Origin: Psychrobacter pasteurii
GTDB lineage: Bacteria > Pseudomonadota > Gammaproteobacteria > Pseudomonadales > Moraxellaceae
Direction: 5' to 3'
Length of the DNA stretch: 47,049 nucleotides
Assembly (NCBI RefSeq): GCF_900162815.1
Contig: NZ_FUGD01000089.1
Location: 1-47,049 of the forward strand
The notes under the pieces were generated by a model. The model did not search any database. It worked only from the letters and a program-made list of their open reading frames with translations, and had not been told where the DNA came from. A program made the translations under genes and the position numbers. This document shows, one piece after another, positions 19,837-29,574 of the stretch (within the stretch, counting starts at the first letter, position 1; each line of letters opens with the position of its first letter).

Positions 19837-20586
19837 TTAAAGAACTTTTGCTTCATTTTTTAGTTTGTCGATTAGCTCATCCACTGAACCAACTTTAACA
19901 CCTGCAGAACGCTCAGCTGGTGGAGTTACTTTCACAATTTCTTGCTTAGAAACCATTTCTACACCGAAATCAGCTGGTGTTTTTTCGTCAAGTGGTTTCT
20001 TCTTAGCTTTCATGATGTTTGGAAGTTTTGCATAACGTGGTTCGTTTAGACGCAAGTCAGTAGTGATTACTGCAGGCAGTGGTAGCGCAACAGTCTGTAA
20101 ACCACCGTCAATTTCACGAGTAACGTTTACTTTATCGCCTTCAACTTTAACTTCTGATGCGAACGTACCTTGACCGATACCCATTAATGCAGCAAGCATC
20201 TGACCAGTTTGGTTGTTGTCATCATCAATAGCTTGTTTACCAAGAAGGATTACATCCGTACCTTCTTGTTCAGCGATACCTTTAAGGATTTTAGCAACTT
20301 GTAGAGGATATGCTTTTTCATCAGTCTGAACTAAGATACCACGGTCAGCGCCTAGTGCTAAAGCAGCACGAATCTGCTCTTGAGCTTCTTTAGGACCAAT
20401 TGAAGCAACGATAACTTCATCAACTACGCCCGCTTCTTTTAGACGTACCGCTTCTTCAACAGCGATTTCACAAAATGGGTTGATTGACATTTTAGTGTTG
20501 CTCAGATCAACGCCAGAGTTATCAGCTTTAACGCGAACTTTTACGTTATAGTCAATCACACGCTTAACAGCGACTAATGCTTTCAT
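19837..20586 (-). CDS. etfB: Electron transfer flavoprotein, beta subunit
   Basis: This 249-residue EtfB is the AMP-binding small subunit of the electron transfer flavoprotein. The start [20 protein letters not shown] is typical, as are [38 protein letters not shown] and the later [10 protein letters not shown] and [21 protein letters not shown] (the recognition-loop region that docks on dehydrogenases). It is first in the etfBA operon, with Shine-Dalgarno GAGGAA. Upstream lies a 539-bp non-coding region. Confidence 0.96.
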   Translation of the reverse strand: MKALVAVKRVIDYNVKVRVKADNSGVDLSNTKMSINPFCEIAVEEAVRLKEAGVVDEVIVASIGPKEAQEQIRAALALGADRGILVQTDEKAYPLQVAKILKGIAEQEGTDVILLGKQAIDDDNNQTGQMLAALMGIGQGTFASEVKVEGDKVNVTREIDGGLQTVALPLPAVITTDLRLNEPRYAKLPNIMKAKKKPLDEKTPADFGVEMVSKQEIVKVTPPAERSAGVKVGSVDELIDKLKNEAKVL

Positions 20587-21125
20587 ACGTTCCTCGTTTA
20601 TTAATGTTATGAATAATTAAACTTACGATTTCAAACCAAGTGCAAAGTATATCTTATCTTGCACTAAAAAATTAATTCTTATACATCTTAGCCAATATGG
20701 GGACTAATATATATAACAATTTGTAGGATTTAATTAACAGATATTATTCCATCTATAGGCCAGTTAACCTATCCCTTATCTATTCTACTAAACCAAAAAT
20801 AGTTTTGGACAACCTTTTTTTTGGTTTCAGCATGCTACAAATAAACATTTATTATCAAACGACTCTTATATTGCGTGACCAACCCAATTAGGTCAAGCCG
20901 TTGCCGTGAATAAAGGGTCATAAATTTTTTCGATATTTCTTAGTTTTCACCTAGAATTTTTATTTTTCGTCGCTAGTGGCCCTGATATTATTTGTAATTT
21001 TGGACTCCTGGGTACCTAATAGTAATTTCTGGCCAAAAAAAAGACAACCAAAAGGTTGTCTTTTTATAGCAGGATCACCTTTATAGATGATTCCTGCCTT
21101 TTTGTAGGTCAAAGCCTACAATAAA
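20587..21125. other. Intergenic region between etfB and the cold-shock gene
   Basis: There is no coding region in this 539-bp, AT-rich stretch. The right end holds the cold-shock gene terminator (21035-21066), plus a second weaker hairpin, CAGGA-A-TCA/TGATCCTG on the minus strand, around 21069-21096. The left end should contain the etfB promoter; a TATACT hexamer lies at 20645-20650 (minus strand), without a convincing -35. Confidence 0.4.
21035..21066 (-). terminator. Terminator of the cold-shock protein gene
   Basis: AAAAAGACAACC pairs with GGTTGTCTTTTT across a four-base loop, with a long T run in minus-strand RNA. It lies about 60 nt after the stop codon. Confidence 0.88.
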
Positions 21126-21341
21126 TTATTCAGCTGATTCGATTTGTTCAGCTTGTGGACCTTTTTGGCCTTGGCCTAATACGAAAGTAACTTTTTGACC
21201 TTCGGCTAGGGTTTTGAAACCGCTGCCTTGAATAGCACTGTAGTGAGCAAATACGTCTTGACCACCATCGTCTTGTGCGATGAAACCAAAACCTTTAGCT
21301 TCGTTGAACCACTTAACAGTACCTTGTACACGTTCTGACAT
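21126..21341 (-). CDS. Cold-shock protein (CspA family)
   Basis: This is a 71-residue single cold-shock (OB-fold) domain that binds single-stranded RNA/DNA and melts RNA structure. It starts [17 protein letters not shown], containing the RNP1 motif KGFGFI, and then DVFAHYSAI with RNP2-like VFAHY. Its length is normal for the family. A clear AGGAA precedes the ATG. A candidate extended -10 about 240 nt upstream would give the long 5' leader known from cspA-type genes. Which E. coli paralogue it corresponds to cannot be decided. Confidence 0.95.
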   Translation of the reverse strand: MSERVQGTVKWFNEAKGFGFIAQDDGGQDVFAHYSAIQGSGFKTLAEGQKVTFVLGQGQKGPQAEQIESAE

Positions 21342-21661
21342 AACTTTTCCTAATATAAAATTGATTTAACTATAGTCATGATGCTTTTAACAGACCTGCT
21401 CTACTCTAGGTAGGTAGATATCAAGTCAGTAGAAAACGTAAATCGAGTAGTATTGATTAGAATGTTGACTAATCTTCACTCTAATAAATAGCCACTTAGG
21501 TTACATTCCTACGATTAAATGCAGTCATGTTTGAATCAGTAGCTGTGCTATTCATTCAAAAAGTAACTTACTTACTATGGGATAGTATAACAGCTTTAAA
21601 CAGCTTGTCCTAACAATATCTGTAGTTTTAGTTGGTTTGATGTAAAAAATGTAAATTTCAG
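21342..21661 (-). other. Probable long 5' leader of the cold-shock gene
   Basis: This is a 320-bp gap between two minus-strand genes. No reading frame of note is seen. If transcription starts near 21577, about 235 nt would be untranslated leader, a size typical for cold-inducible csp messages. I did not find the E. coli cold-box sequence. Confidence 0.4.
21584..21592 (-). promoter_or_regulatory. Candidate extended -10 promoter of the cold-shock gene
   Basis: The minus strand reads TGTTATACT, an extended -10 (TGnTATACT). The -35 position is poor, as is common for extended -10 promoters. Confidence 0.4.
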
Positions 21662-22081
21662 CTAACCAATTAGCTTAGAAAACAGCAGAACAAAGACACA
21701 TAAAGCAAAGTAAGTTGTCGCAAATGACTGGCTAAAAGCTATGTAGGGTTTGGGAATAACCAACTCTTCAGGACTGTTTGGCAGCCCAGTGCGCTTTAAT
21801 AAGCGGCTGCCATAAACCCAGCCTGCTATGGTATAAATCCAGTAAGCCACAGGCACCGCCATCTCAATGGATTTGAAATCCATTAAATAAAAGACAGCGA
21901 TAGAAACAAACAACCAGGAAGTATCAATTATTGAGCTTATATGAAAAAACTTAGACTTCGGTAGCTTGCCCTCGGTTTTCTTTAGCATCTGCCCTTCTGT
22001 CCAGATTAGCAGCGCCACCACTGCACTTAGGGCAATGTAGATGGAAGGAGGATCAATATGTGCAAGCCACTGGGTATCCAT
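21662..22081 (-). CDS. Small membrane protein of unknown function
   Basis: This 139-residue protein has about four predicted membrane helices: around residues 13-30 (IYIALSAVVALLIW), 50-66 (TSWLFVSIAVFYLM), 75-91 and 118-136 (YFALCVFVLLFSKLIG). The loop between the first two is basic (LKKTEGKLPKSK). I do not recognise the family. It is probably in the inner membrane. It is a lone gene between ilvC and the cold-shock gene on the same strand, separated from ilvC by a terminator. Confidence 0.7.
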   Translation of the reverse strand: MDTQWLAHIDPPSIYIALSAVVALLIWTEGQMLKKTEGKLPKSKFFHISSIIDTSWLFVSIAVFYLMDFKSIEMAVPVAYWIYTIAGWVYGSRLLKRTGLPNSPEELVIPKPYIAFSQSFATTYFALCVFVLLFSKLIG

Positions 22082-22217
22082 AATCTAAATCGGTCCTTTT
22101 TTATTTTCATTATTCCAAAAATAGCTGTTGTTTTAAAAATAGCTTTATCTTTGTTTTGGGTATTAATACTATATAGCGCCTTTTTTAACGGCTTCAAGGG
22201 GCACACAGCCAAACATC

Positions 22218-22254
22218 AAAAAAGCCCATGTGTCTATAGACACATGAGCTTTTT
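22218..22254 (-). terminator. ilvC (ilvIHC) terminator
   Basis: AAGCCCATGTGTCT and AGACACATGAGCTT form a long stem with a minimal loop and a T run in the minus-strand RNA. It lies about 90 nt past the ilvC stop. Confidence 0.88.
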
Positions 22255-22339
22255 AGTAATGACAGCCTAACTAATTTGTCACAGCTTACCTAGATAAAGT
22301 GTAACAACAGCTATTATGGCTTAGCATTAATAACTAAAA

Positions 22340-23359
<1,020 letters not shown>

Positions 23360-23446
23360 TTAGTCCTTTTAAATACTTTCAAGTCATGTTGAAAATAGAG
23401 GGTGGTGTTGAAATTCAACTCTTTAATATTACAACTTTTAAATTTA

Positions 23447-23492
23447 ACTCAAGCCCTTGCAACTAATTCCTTAAACCGACAAGCGCTTGAGT
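23447..23492. repeat. Hairpin between ilvH and ilvC
   Basis: ACTCAAGC-C-CTTG (23447-23459) and CAAG-C-GCTTGAGT (23480-23492) pair over 8 + 4 bp around one mismatch. No T run follows on the minus strand, so it is probably a processing, stability or operator element and not a terminator. Confidence 0.55.
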
Positions 23493-23520
23493 TATTATAA
23501 AATACTTGGATCAAACAAAA

Positions 23521-24015
23521 CTACAAGCTAAGCGTGCGCTCACCACGTAGAATACCAATCACACCTGAGCGTACCACTTCTAGAATACGGTCACGGCCAA
23601 TAACTTCAATAAAGCCATCAAGCTTAGCTTCGTCACCAACAATTTGAATGGTGTAAAGACTTGAAGTGACATCCACAATTTGAGCACGGAAGATATCTGC
23701 ACTGCGCTTAACTTCAGCTCGCGCGCTGCCGGTAGCCCGTACTTTAATTAACATCAGTTCACGTTCTACGTGAGCGTTATCTGTTAAGTCGATTACTTTA
23801 ACCACTTCGATTAGCTTGTGCAAATGCTTAGTGATTTGCTCAATTTTGTCAGCACTGGCATTGGTAGTCAGGGTCAAACGCGAAATAGTTTCGTCTTCCG
23901 TAGGGGCTACGTTTAGGGTTTCGATGTTGTAGCCACGCTGTGAAAACAGACCAACCAAACGTGATAGCGACCCAGCTTCGTTTTCCATTAGTACAGAGAT
24001 TAGATGTTGTTGCAT
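23521..24015 (-). CDS. ilvH: Acetolactate synthase small (regulatory) subunit
   Basis: IlvH is the ACT-domain regulatory subunit that confers valine feedback inhibition and raises activity of the catalytic subunit. I chose the ATG at 24015, giving 164 residues beginning [20 protein letters not shown], which aligns with known IlvH starts. This ATG overlaps the ilvI stop as TAATG, indicating translational coupling. A longer start at 24042 inside ilvI is possible but would add a non-conserved peptide. The ACT core with LFSQRGYNIETLNVAPTED and the C-terminal domain VDVTSSLYTIQIVGD / VVRSGVIGILRGE are present. Confidence 0.94.
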   Translation of the reverse strand: MQQHLISVLMENEAGSLSRLVGLFSQRGYNIETLNVAPTEDETISRLTLTTNASADKIEQITKHLHKLIEVVKVIDLTDNAHVERELMLIKVRATGSARAEVKRSADIFRAQIVDVTSSLYTIQIVGDEAKLDGFIEVIGRDRILEVVRSGVIGILRGERTLSL

Positions 24016-25847
24016 TAGGTACGCTCCCCTTTTGATAACCACATATCGCGCATAGACTGCCCTGCAACTTGCATTGGATATACGTGCTCATGACGATCCA
24101 CGTAAACATCAATAAATACAAGTTTGTCTTTCATTGCCATTGCTTCAGCCAACTGCTCATCTAGCTTGGCTGGATCAGTAATTTTGATACCAACATGGCC
24201 ATAGCTTTCTGCAAGCTTAACGAAGTCTGGTAACGACTCCATGTAAGAAGAGGCATGACGACCTTCATACAGCATATCCTGCCACTGCTTAACCATACCC
24301 AATTGAGCATTGTTTAGGCATAAAATCTTAACCGGCAATCCATATTGGAAACAAGTAGATAGCTCTTGAATGTTCATCTGAATCGACCCTTCACCGGTGA
24401 TACAGACCACATCACGCTCAGGCTCTACCAGTTTGGCTGCCATGGCATAAGGCAGACCAACACCCATGGTGCCTAGCCCCCCTGAGTTCAACCATTGACG
24501 CGGCTCATTGTATTTGTAATAAAGCGCAGCAAACATCTGGTGCTGACCCACATCACTGGTAATAATCGCATTACCATTGGTCACTTCATATAGCTTTTCT
24601 ACCACAGATTGCGGCTTCATGCCATGTTCAGTACTGGTGTCATAACGTAGACCATGACGCTTGCGCCACTCATTAATCTGTGACCACCAATCTAATAGCG
24701 CAGGCTGATCTAACTGCTTATCATCACCTTCTAATAGCTCAAGCATATCAGTCAATACTGACTTCACATCACCTACAATTGGAATATCGGCGTTGATGGT
24801 TTTTGAAATAGACGCAGGGTCAATATCGATATGAATGATCGTCGCACTTGGACAGAATTTTTTTACGTCATTGGTAACGCGGTCATCAAAGCGAGCGCCC
24901 ACTGCCAAGATCACATCGGCATGGTGCATGGTCATATTCGCTTCATAAGTACCGTGCATACCTAGCATACCCACGAACTGACGGTCAGAGCCTGGGAAAG
25001 CCCCTAATCCCATTAGCGTATTGGTAACGGGTAGATTTAATTGACGGGCCAGCTTGGTTAACTCTTCATGAGCATTACCCAAGATAACGCCACCACCTGA
25101 ATATAAGATAGGACGCTTGGCTGCCAATAAAGTTTCAATCGCCTTTTTAATTTGACCACTATGGCCTTTTACTGAAGGCTGATAAGAACGCAGATTTACA
25201 GACTCTGGATAATTGTATTCAAACTTCTCGTGTGGTGCTGTCGTGTCTTTTGGAATATCAATAACTACAGGGCCTGGACGACCAGACTGAGCGATATAAA
25301 ATGCTTTTTTGATAATTTCAGGAATTTCGCTAGCATGGCGCACTTGGAAACTGTGTTTAACGATAGGACGAGACACCCCAACCATATCTGTTTCTTGGAA
25401 AGCATCATCACCGATTAGATGCTTAGGTACCTGACCTGAAATAACAACCATTGGAATTGAATCCATAAACGCAGTAGCGATGGCAGTTACGGTGTTGGTT
25501 GCACCAGGACCTGAAGTCGCTAGTACCACACCCGTTTTGCCAGTGCGACGCGAATAGGCATCCGCCATGTGACCCGCCGCCTGCTCATGACGTACTAAAA
25601 TATGCTCAATAGCATCTTGTTTAAAGATAGCATCATAAATATGTAGAACGGCACCACCTGGATAACCGAAAATATACTCGACGCCCTCGTCAATTAAAGA
25701 CTGGACCAGCATTTCGCCGCCAGAGAGCATGATTGGCCCATCGCCATTTTCTAAAAGTTCACGCTTCTTGCCGAAGTTAATGGCAGCGTGTGCGGTTTGG
25801 GTATGCCCTGTCATATTAGGGCTTTGGGTTGTTTGAGTCACTGTCAT
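24015..25847 (-). CDS. ilvI: Acetolactate synthase large (catalytic) subunit
   Basis: This is the catalytic subunit of acetohydroxyacid synthase (ThDP, FAD, Mg2+), the first common step of branched-chain amino acid synthesis. The 610-residue protein has the PYR domain with [17 protein letters not shown] and [17 protein letters not shown] (ThDP-activating Glu). A central FAD domain follows ([18 protein letters not shown]), and then the PP domain with [14 protein letters not shown] and [14 protein letters not shown]. The in-frame GTG at 25850 is an equally possible start; no strong Shine-Dalgarno decides. It is translationally coupled to ilvH. Its long upstream region may hold an attenuator. 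Confidence 0.95.
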   Translation of the reverse strand: MTVTQTTQSPNMTGHTQTAHAAINFGKKRELLENGDGPIMLSGGEMLVQSLIDEGVEYIFGYPGGAVLHIYDAIFKQDAIEHILVRHEQAAGHMADAYSRRTGKTGVVLATSGPGATNTVTAIATAFMDSIPMVVISGQVPKHLIGDDAFQETDMVGVSRPIVKHSFQVRHASEIPEIIKKAFYIAQSGRPGPVVIDIPKDTTAPHEKFEYNYPESVNLRSYQPSVKGHSGQIKKAIETLLAAKRPILYSGGGVILGNAHEELTKLARQLNLPVTNTLMGLGAFPGSDRQFVGMLGMHGTYEANMTMHHADVILAVGARFDDRVTNDVKKFCPSATIIHIDIDPASISKTINADIPIVGDVKSVLTDMLELLEGDDKQLDQPALLDWWSQINEWRKRHGLRYDTSTEHGMKPQSVVEKLYEVTNGNAIITSDVGQHQMFAALYYKYNEPRQWLNSGGLGTMGVGLPYAMAAKLVEPERDVVCITGEGSIQMNIQELSTCFQYGLPVKILCLNNAQLGMVKQWQDMLYEGRHASSYMESLPDFVKLAESYGHVGIKITDPAKLDEQLAEAMAMKDKLVFIDVYVDRHEHVYPMQVAGQSMRDMWLSKGERT

Positions 25848-26045
25848 CACCTATTTTATTGCGGGATGTGATAAGGCTTTTGTAATAAAAGTTGCTGGTT
25901 AGCAAAGCATACTTTTGGTATGCACCTAATACTTTAAATAGTCTATTAAAAGTTTCTTGACTTACTTTTAACTCTATTCAAACTTTCATTTTATTCATAA
26001 TTTACAACTCATATCCATAAAATTAAATAACCCTACAGACACGAC

Positions 26046-26065
26046 AAAAAATACCAACAGGCATT
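26046..26065 (-). terminator. Possible attenuator hairpin in the ilvI leader
   Basis: Minus-strand AATGCC-TGTT-GGTATT forms a 6-bp stem (one G-U) directly followed by T residues. The competing fold GGC-TAAT-GCC would use the same GCC. The stem is short, so confidence is low. Confidence 0.3.
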
Positions 26066-26129
26066 AGCCATGTGATATGGGAGCTTAAAAATACGGTGAC
26101 GAAACGACGCTTAACAAAGCAATATCTTA

Positions 26130-26186
26130 CTAGACAAGCAAGACCATTTTTAAGAATTTAACAAGATTGGTGTGCTGTTGACTCAA
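26130..26186 (-). CDS. Possible ilv leader peptide
   Basis: A short minus-strand frame ends ...NLVKFLKMVLLV before TAG. Starts could be ATG (giving only MVLLV, 26147), TTG (18 residues, 26186) or GTG (26207). The run of Leu and Val codons at the end, about 65 nt before a terminator-like hairpin and upstream of ilvI, is the arrangement of classical ilv attenuators. No good Shine-Dalgarno is visible, so this is speculative. Confidence 0.25.
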   Translation of the reverse strand: MSQQHTNLVKFLKMVLLV

Positions 26187-26573
26187 AGTTGCAAGGTTAA
26201 ATGCCACTGTTGAAACATACAAATCGGGTTAAAAAGTATAAAAAATTATACCCATCAAACTAAAGGCATCATAAAGCTATGATTACCATTTAGAATGATT
26301 ACTTAGTCGCTGTAGACCGATAAGTCCCTGAATTAATAACAGTTAATGCCCCACTGTCTAACTCATCACATCAAAAGAAGCCACCCTAAAGTGAATGGTA
26401 ATCCAACAATAGTTGCTACTTTTTAGTTAACTAACTCGGTAGAGAAGGTTAACCGACTAATCATAATTCTATAATCCGTTGTTTTGTCACTCATGTCAAC
26501 TAAATTAAATTAATACAACACCATACCTAAATTAATCAATTGAATTTAAATGATAAATTTTTAGACATCAAAA

Positions 26574-26602
26574 AAACCCAAGAGCGAATCACTCTTGGGT
26601 TT
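26574..26602 (-). terminator. queF terminator
   Basis: AAACCCAAGAG and CTCTTGGGTTT form an 11-bp stem, with a T run in minus-strand RNA. It lies about 65 nt past the queF stop. Confidence 0.9.
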
Positions 26603-26666
26603 AAGGTTTAACAATATGCAATTTAATTGAATACCGCGTATGCCTATATTATTAACATACCAAGCA

Positions 26667-27545
26667 TTATTGACGCACCAAGCGGCTTGGCTTAGGCAGT
26701 AAGCTGCTGTCACTAACTCGGCAAGGGTTAATATCAATCCCGCCTCGACGAGTATACCAAGCGCGGACCATTAACTTTGAAGGGCTATATCTTTGGCTTA
26801 GATCCGCAAATATTTGCTCTACACACTGCTCATGAAAGCCGTTGTGCTGACGGAAGCTAAGAATATAGCTTAGTAGTTTTGCCTCATCAATGTATTGTGA
26901 TGTGGTGATATCTATCGCCAAAGTACCCCAGTCTGGCTGATTGGTCACCGGACAATTACTGCGCAGTAGATTTGAGTACAGCTGATACTCTTTCTCAGCT
27001 TCATTTGACACAGACTCCGACTGACCCTCTTCTGCTAAAAACTTAGCATCTGGATGCTCAACCAACTCAACCTTAATTTCTGAGTTATCTAGTGCTTTAT
27101 CAATACACTTACCTTTAGGGTGAGCAATCAAAAACCCTGTGTCTGCTTCACTGCCAGAGCTAATAGCGTCAAGCTCAAACAGCGATACTTCAACGTCAGC
27201 TCCAACACAAGCGGCAAGGTCTTTTGCTATGGTTTGCTGCACAGCCTCCCAGCTTTCAAACTCAGTAAAGTTTAAGCTATTTAGGTACAGCTTAAGCGAC
27301 TTAGATTCAACGATATTCGGTGAGCTTGCAGGGATACCAAAGCGAGCAATCGCCATCTGTGAAATACCTTGAGGATTAAGCCAAGACACTTCAAAGGCAT
27401 GCCACCAATCTACCCCAACCTGTAACTTATCATCTTGCCAATTAATTTCATTGCGGCCCATTGAGCGTGGGATTGCATATAAGGTATCTGGCTGATAAGT
27501 TTTTGGGTAGCTGGTACTCTCCCCTAATACACCATGAATACTCAT
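26667..27545 (-). CDS. queF: NADPH-dependent 7-cyano-7-deazaguanine reductase
   Basis: QueF reduces preQ0 to preQ1 in queuosine tRNA-modification synthesis. At 292 residues it is the long, two-domain (YqcD-unlike) form found in E. coli (282). The N-terminal half has the substrate-binding IVESKSLKLYLNSLN. The C-terminal half has LLRSNCPVTNQPDWGTL, with the catalytic cysteine that forms the thioimide, and FRQHNGFHEQCVEQIF with the conserved His/Glu residues. Shine-Dalgarno AGGAC is upstream. It is a single gene with its own terminator, downstream of the ABC transporter genes. Confidence 0.96.
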   Translation of the reverse strand: MSIHGVLGESTSYPKTYQPDTLYAIPRSMGRNEINWQDDKLQVGVDWWHAFEVSWLNPQGISQMAIARFGIPASSPNIVESKSLKLYLNSLNFTEFESWEAVQQTIAKDLAACVGADVEVSLFELDAISSGSEADTGFLIAHPKGKCIDKALDNSEIKVELVEHPDAKFLAEEGQSESVSNEAEKEYQLYSNLLRSNCPVTNQPDWGTLAIDITTSQYIDEAKLLSYILSFRQHNGFHEQCVEQIFADLSQRYSPSKLMVRAWYTRRGGIDINPCRVSDSSLLPKPSRLVRQ

Positions 27546-27586
27546 AAGTAAGTCCTATCCTAAATATAAATTTGAAGTGTTACGTC

Positions 27587-28414
27587 TTACAGTCTCAAGC
27601 GTGAGCCGTTATCCAATAAGCGATAAGCAATGGCATAAAATATCGCACAGAAGACAAATATCGCGGCCATCGAGTACCAAACATTCACATCAGAATAACC
27701 CAAGATACCGTAGCGGAATGAGTTAACCATATAAACAATTGGGTTTAATAGTGAGATGTTTTGCCAAAATGGTGATAAATTCTCTAGGGAATAAAACACC
27801 CCACCCAAGTAGGTCAAAGGGGTCAACACAAAGCTTGGAATAATTGAGATATCATCAAATGATCGGGCAAATACGGCGTTAATAAAACCACCCAATGAGA
27901 ATAAAATAGAAGTTCCCAGTACCGTAAATACCATAACAAAGAAATGCTCGATACCTAACTTAGTAAAGAACTGGGCCACAATAGAGACAATAATCGCAAT
28001 CATCAATCCACGAAACACCCCACCCCCAATATAACCAATTAATATGGAGTGTTTAGAGACCGGAGATACCAACAGCTCTTCAATACTAGAGGTAAATTTG
28101 GCACTAAAGAAGCTGGAGACCACGTTAGAGTAACTGTTGGTAATGACCGACATCATAATCAGACCCGGTACAATGAACTGCATGTAAGGCACACCGCCCA
28201 TCTCTCCCACACGTGAGCCGATCATTTTACCGAAGATGATAAAATACAAGCTCATGGTAATCACAGGGGGCAGCAAAGTTTGTGGCCAAATACGTAAGAT
28301 ACGGCGCACTTCTTTGATTAAAATAGTACGAAAGGCAACCCACTTTTGAGCAAAAGTTAAGCCATCATTATTAATGGGTGTGTTGTTCACCGATTGTTCA
28401 TTGATATTACTCAT
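27587..28414 (-). CDS. ABC-2 type exporter permease (YadH-like)
   Basis: This is a 275-residue ABC-2 family membrane subunit with about six helices. The family motif near MQFIVPGLIMMSVITNSYSNVVSSFFSAKF and the C-terminal LTYLGGVFYSLENLSPFWQNISLLNPIVYMVNSFRYGILG closely resemble E. coli YadH. The transported substrate is unknown. Its ATG overlaps the stop of the upstream ATPase gene by 4 bp (ATGA), so the two are translationally coupled and form one transporter in the inner membrane. Confidence 0.92.
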   Translation of the reverse strand: MSNINEQSVNNTPINNDGLTFAQKWVAFRTILIKEVRRILRIWPQTLLPPVITMSLYFIIFGKMIGSRVGEMGGVPYMQFIVPGLIMMSVITNSYSNVVSSFFSAKFTSSIEELLVSPVSKHSILIGYIGGGVFRGLMIAIIVSIVAQFFTKLGIEHFFVMVFTVLGTSILFSLGGFINAVFARSFDDISIIPSFVLTPLTYLGGVFYSLENLSPFWQNISLLNPIVYMVNSFRYGILGYSDVNVWYSMAAIFVFCAIFYAIAYRLLDNGSRLRL

Positions 28415-29376
28415 AGTCCAGCCTCCTTCATACTATCTTTGCTTTGTACACCTTGCTCTACCAGACGCATAAATAGTTCTTCTAAGCGGTTGGCTTTGTT
28501 GCGCATACTTGATACTTCGATGCCTTGTTGTGTTAGCTGTTCGAACACCCCGTTTAGCGACTCGCCTTCTGTTAAGGTAACCTCAAGGGTTTGATTGTCC
28601 GGCTGAGTATAAGAGGTGATACCGCTAATAGACACTTTACCAGAGACTGGCTGTTTGAAATCAAAGATAAAGGTTTCAATAGACAGCTGGGTCAGCAGCT
28701 CTTTCATCTCAGTATTAATACGGATTTCACCATGATCTAAAATGGCGATATAACGGCACAGCTGCTCGGCTTCTTCAAGGTAGTGCGTGGTTAGAATAAT
28801 GGTGGTTTTTTCTTCTTCATTAATTTGCTGCATGAATTCCCACATTGAACGTCGCAGCTCAATATCCACCCCAGCTGTTGGCTCATCTAAGATAAGCAGC
28901 TTGGGTTTATGAATCAGCGCTCGGGCAATCATTAGTCGACGTTTCATACCGCCTGATAATTCACGGGCTTTATTATTACGTTTGTCCCAAAGCCCCAGTG
29001 CGGTCAGCAGTTTTTTGGCTCTTGGTCTCGCCTCTTTAGCAGGAATGCCAAAGTAACCGGCTTGAGTGATTAAGATATCTTGAACCTTCTCAAACTGGTT
29101 AAAGTTAAACTCTTGCGGGACAATACCTAAGTATTGCTTGGCAATCGAAGGGTTTTGTAATAAGTCAGTACCAAAGATTTGAACGCTACCTTCAGTCGGC
29201 TTAAATAACGAACTAATAATACCGATCATGGTTGACTTACCGGCACCATTGGGCCCTAGCAAAGCAAAAAATCCGCCTTGAGGTACAGTTAGATTCACGT
29301 TCTTTAAGGCAGTAAAACCGTTGCCATAGACTTTGGATAGATTGTTAATCTGTAATGCAGGCGTTGTATTAGTCAT
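28411..29376 (-). CDS. ABC transporter ATPase (YadG-like)
   Basis: This 321-residue ATPase subunit partners the ABC-2 permease downstream. It shows Walker A LLGPNGAGKSTMIG, the Q-loop in GIVPQEFNFN, the signature LSGGMKRRLMIARAL, Walker B KLLILDEPTAGVD and the H-loop LTTHYLEEAE. About 80 residues follow the nucleotide-binding domain (from 230), as in E. coli YadG (308 residues). The substrate is unknown; family members export drugs, lipids or polysaccharide precursors, and no neighbour points to one. Confidence 0.93.
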   Translation of the reverse strand: MTNTTPALQINNLSKVYGNGFTALKNVNLTVPQGGFFALLGPNGAGKSTMIGIISSLFKPTEGSVQIFGTDLLQNPSIAKQYLGIVPQEFNFNQFEKVQDILITQAGYFGIPAKEARPRAKKLLTALGLWDKRNNKARELSGGMKRRLMIARALIHKPKLLILDEPTAGVDIELRRSMWEFMQQINEEEKTTIILTTHYLEEAEQLCRYIAILDHGEIRINTEMKELLTQLSIETFIFDFKQPVSGKVSISGITSYTQPDNQTLEVTLTEGESLNGVFEQLTQQGIEVSSMRNKANRLEELFMRLVEQGVQSKDSMKEAGL

Positions 29377-29506
29377 AAATTCACATCTTTATTAGCTTTT
29401 ATAGTGAGGATGATAATTGCTATATATGGTGCCGAAAATCTATTATTAAACCCACCTTGAAGGAAACATAGACATTGATAATATTAATCAATTATTGAAA
29501 CGACAA

Positions 29507-29534
29507 AAGACGCTCACTTTACAGTAAGCGTCTT
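29507..29534 (-). terminator. Terminator of the cytochrome c gene
   Basis: AAGACGCT pairs with AGCGTCTT, with T residues in the minus-strand RNA. It lies about 40 nt past the stop codon. Confidence 0.75.
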
Positions 29535-29574
29535 AGTTATAAATTGGGTACTTTAGAAGCTAAGTCTTCAGCAA

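Larger units (their letters stand above)
25848..26666. other. Long leader/intergenic region upstream of ilvI
   Basis: More than 700 bp without a conventional gene lie between queF and ilvI. It contains the queF terminator (26574-26602), a short open frame rich in branched-chain residues (26130-26186), a weak terminator-like hairpin (26046-26065), and a small GCATAC/GTATGC hairpin near 25905-25924 about 60 nt before the ilvI start. Together these hint at an attenuated ilv leader. Confidence 0.4.

Noticed and set aside
24016..24042. Longer ilvH start inside ilvI
   Set aside because: The ATG at 24015 overlaps the ilvI stop as TAATG and gives the conserved IlvH N-terminus.
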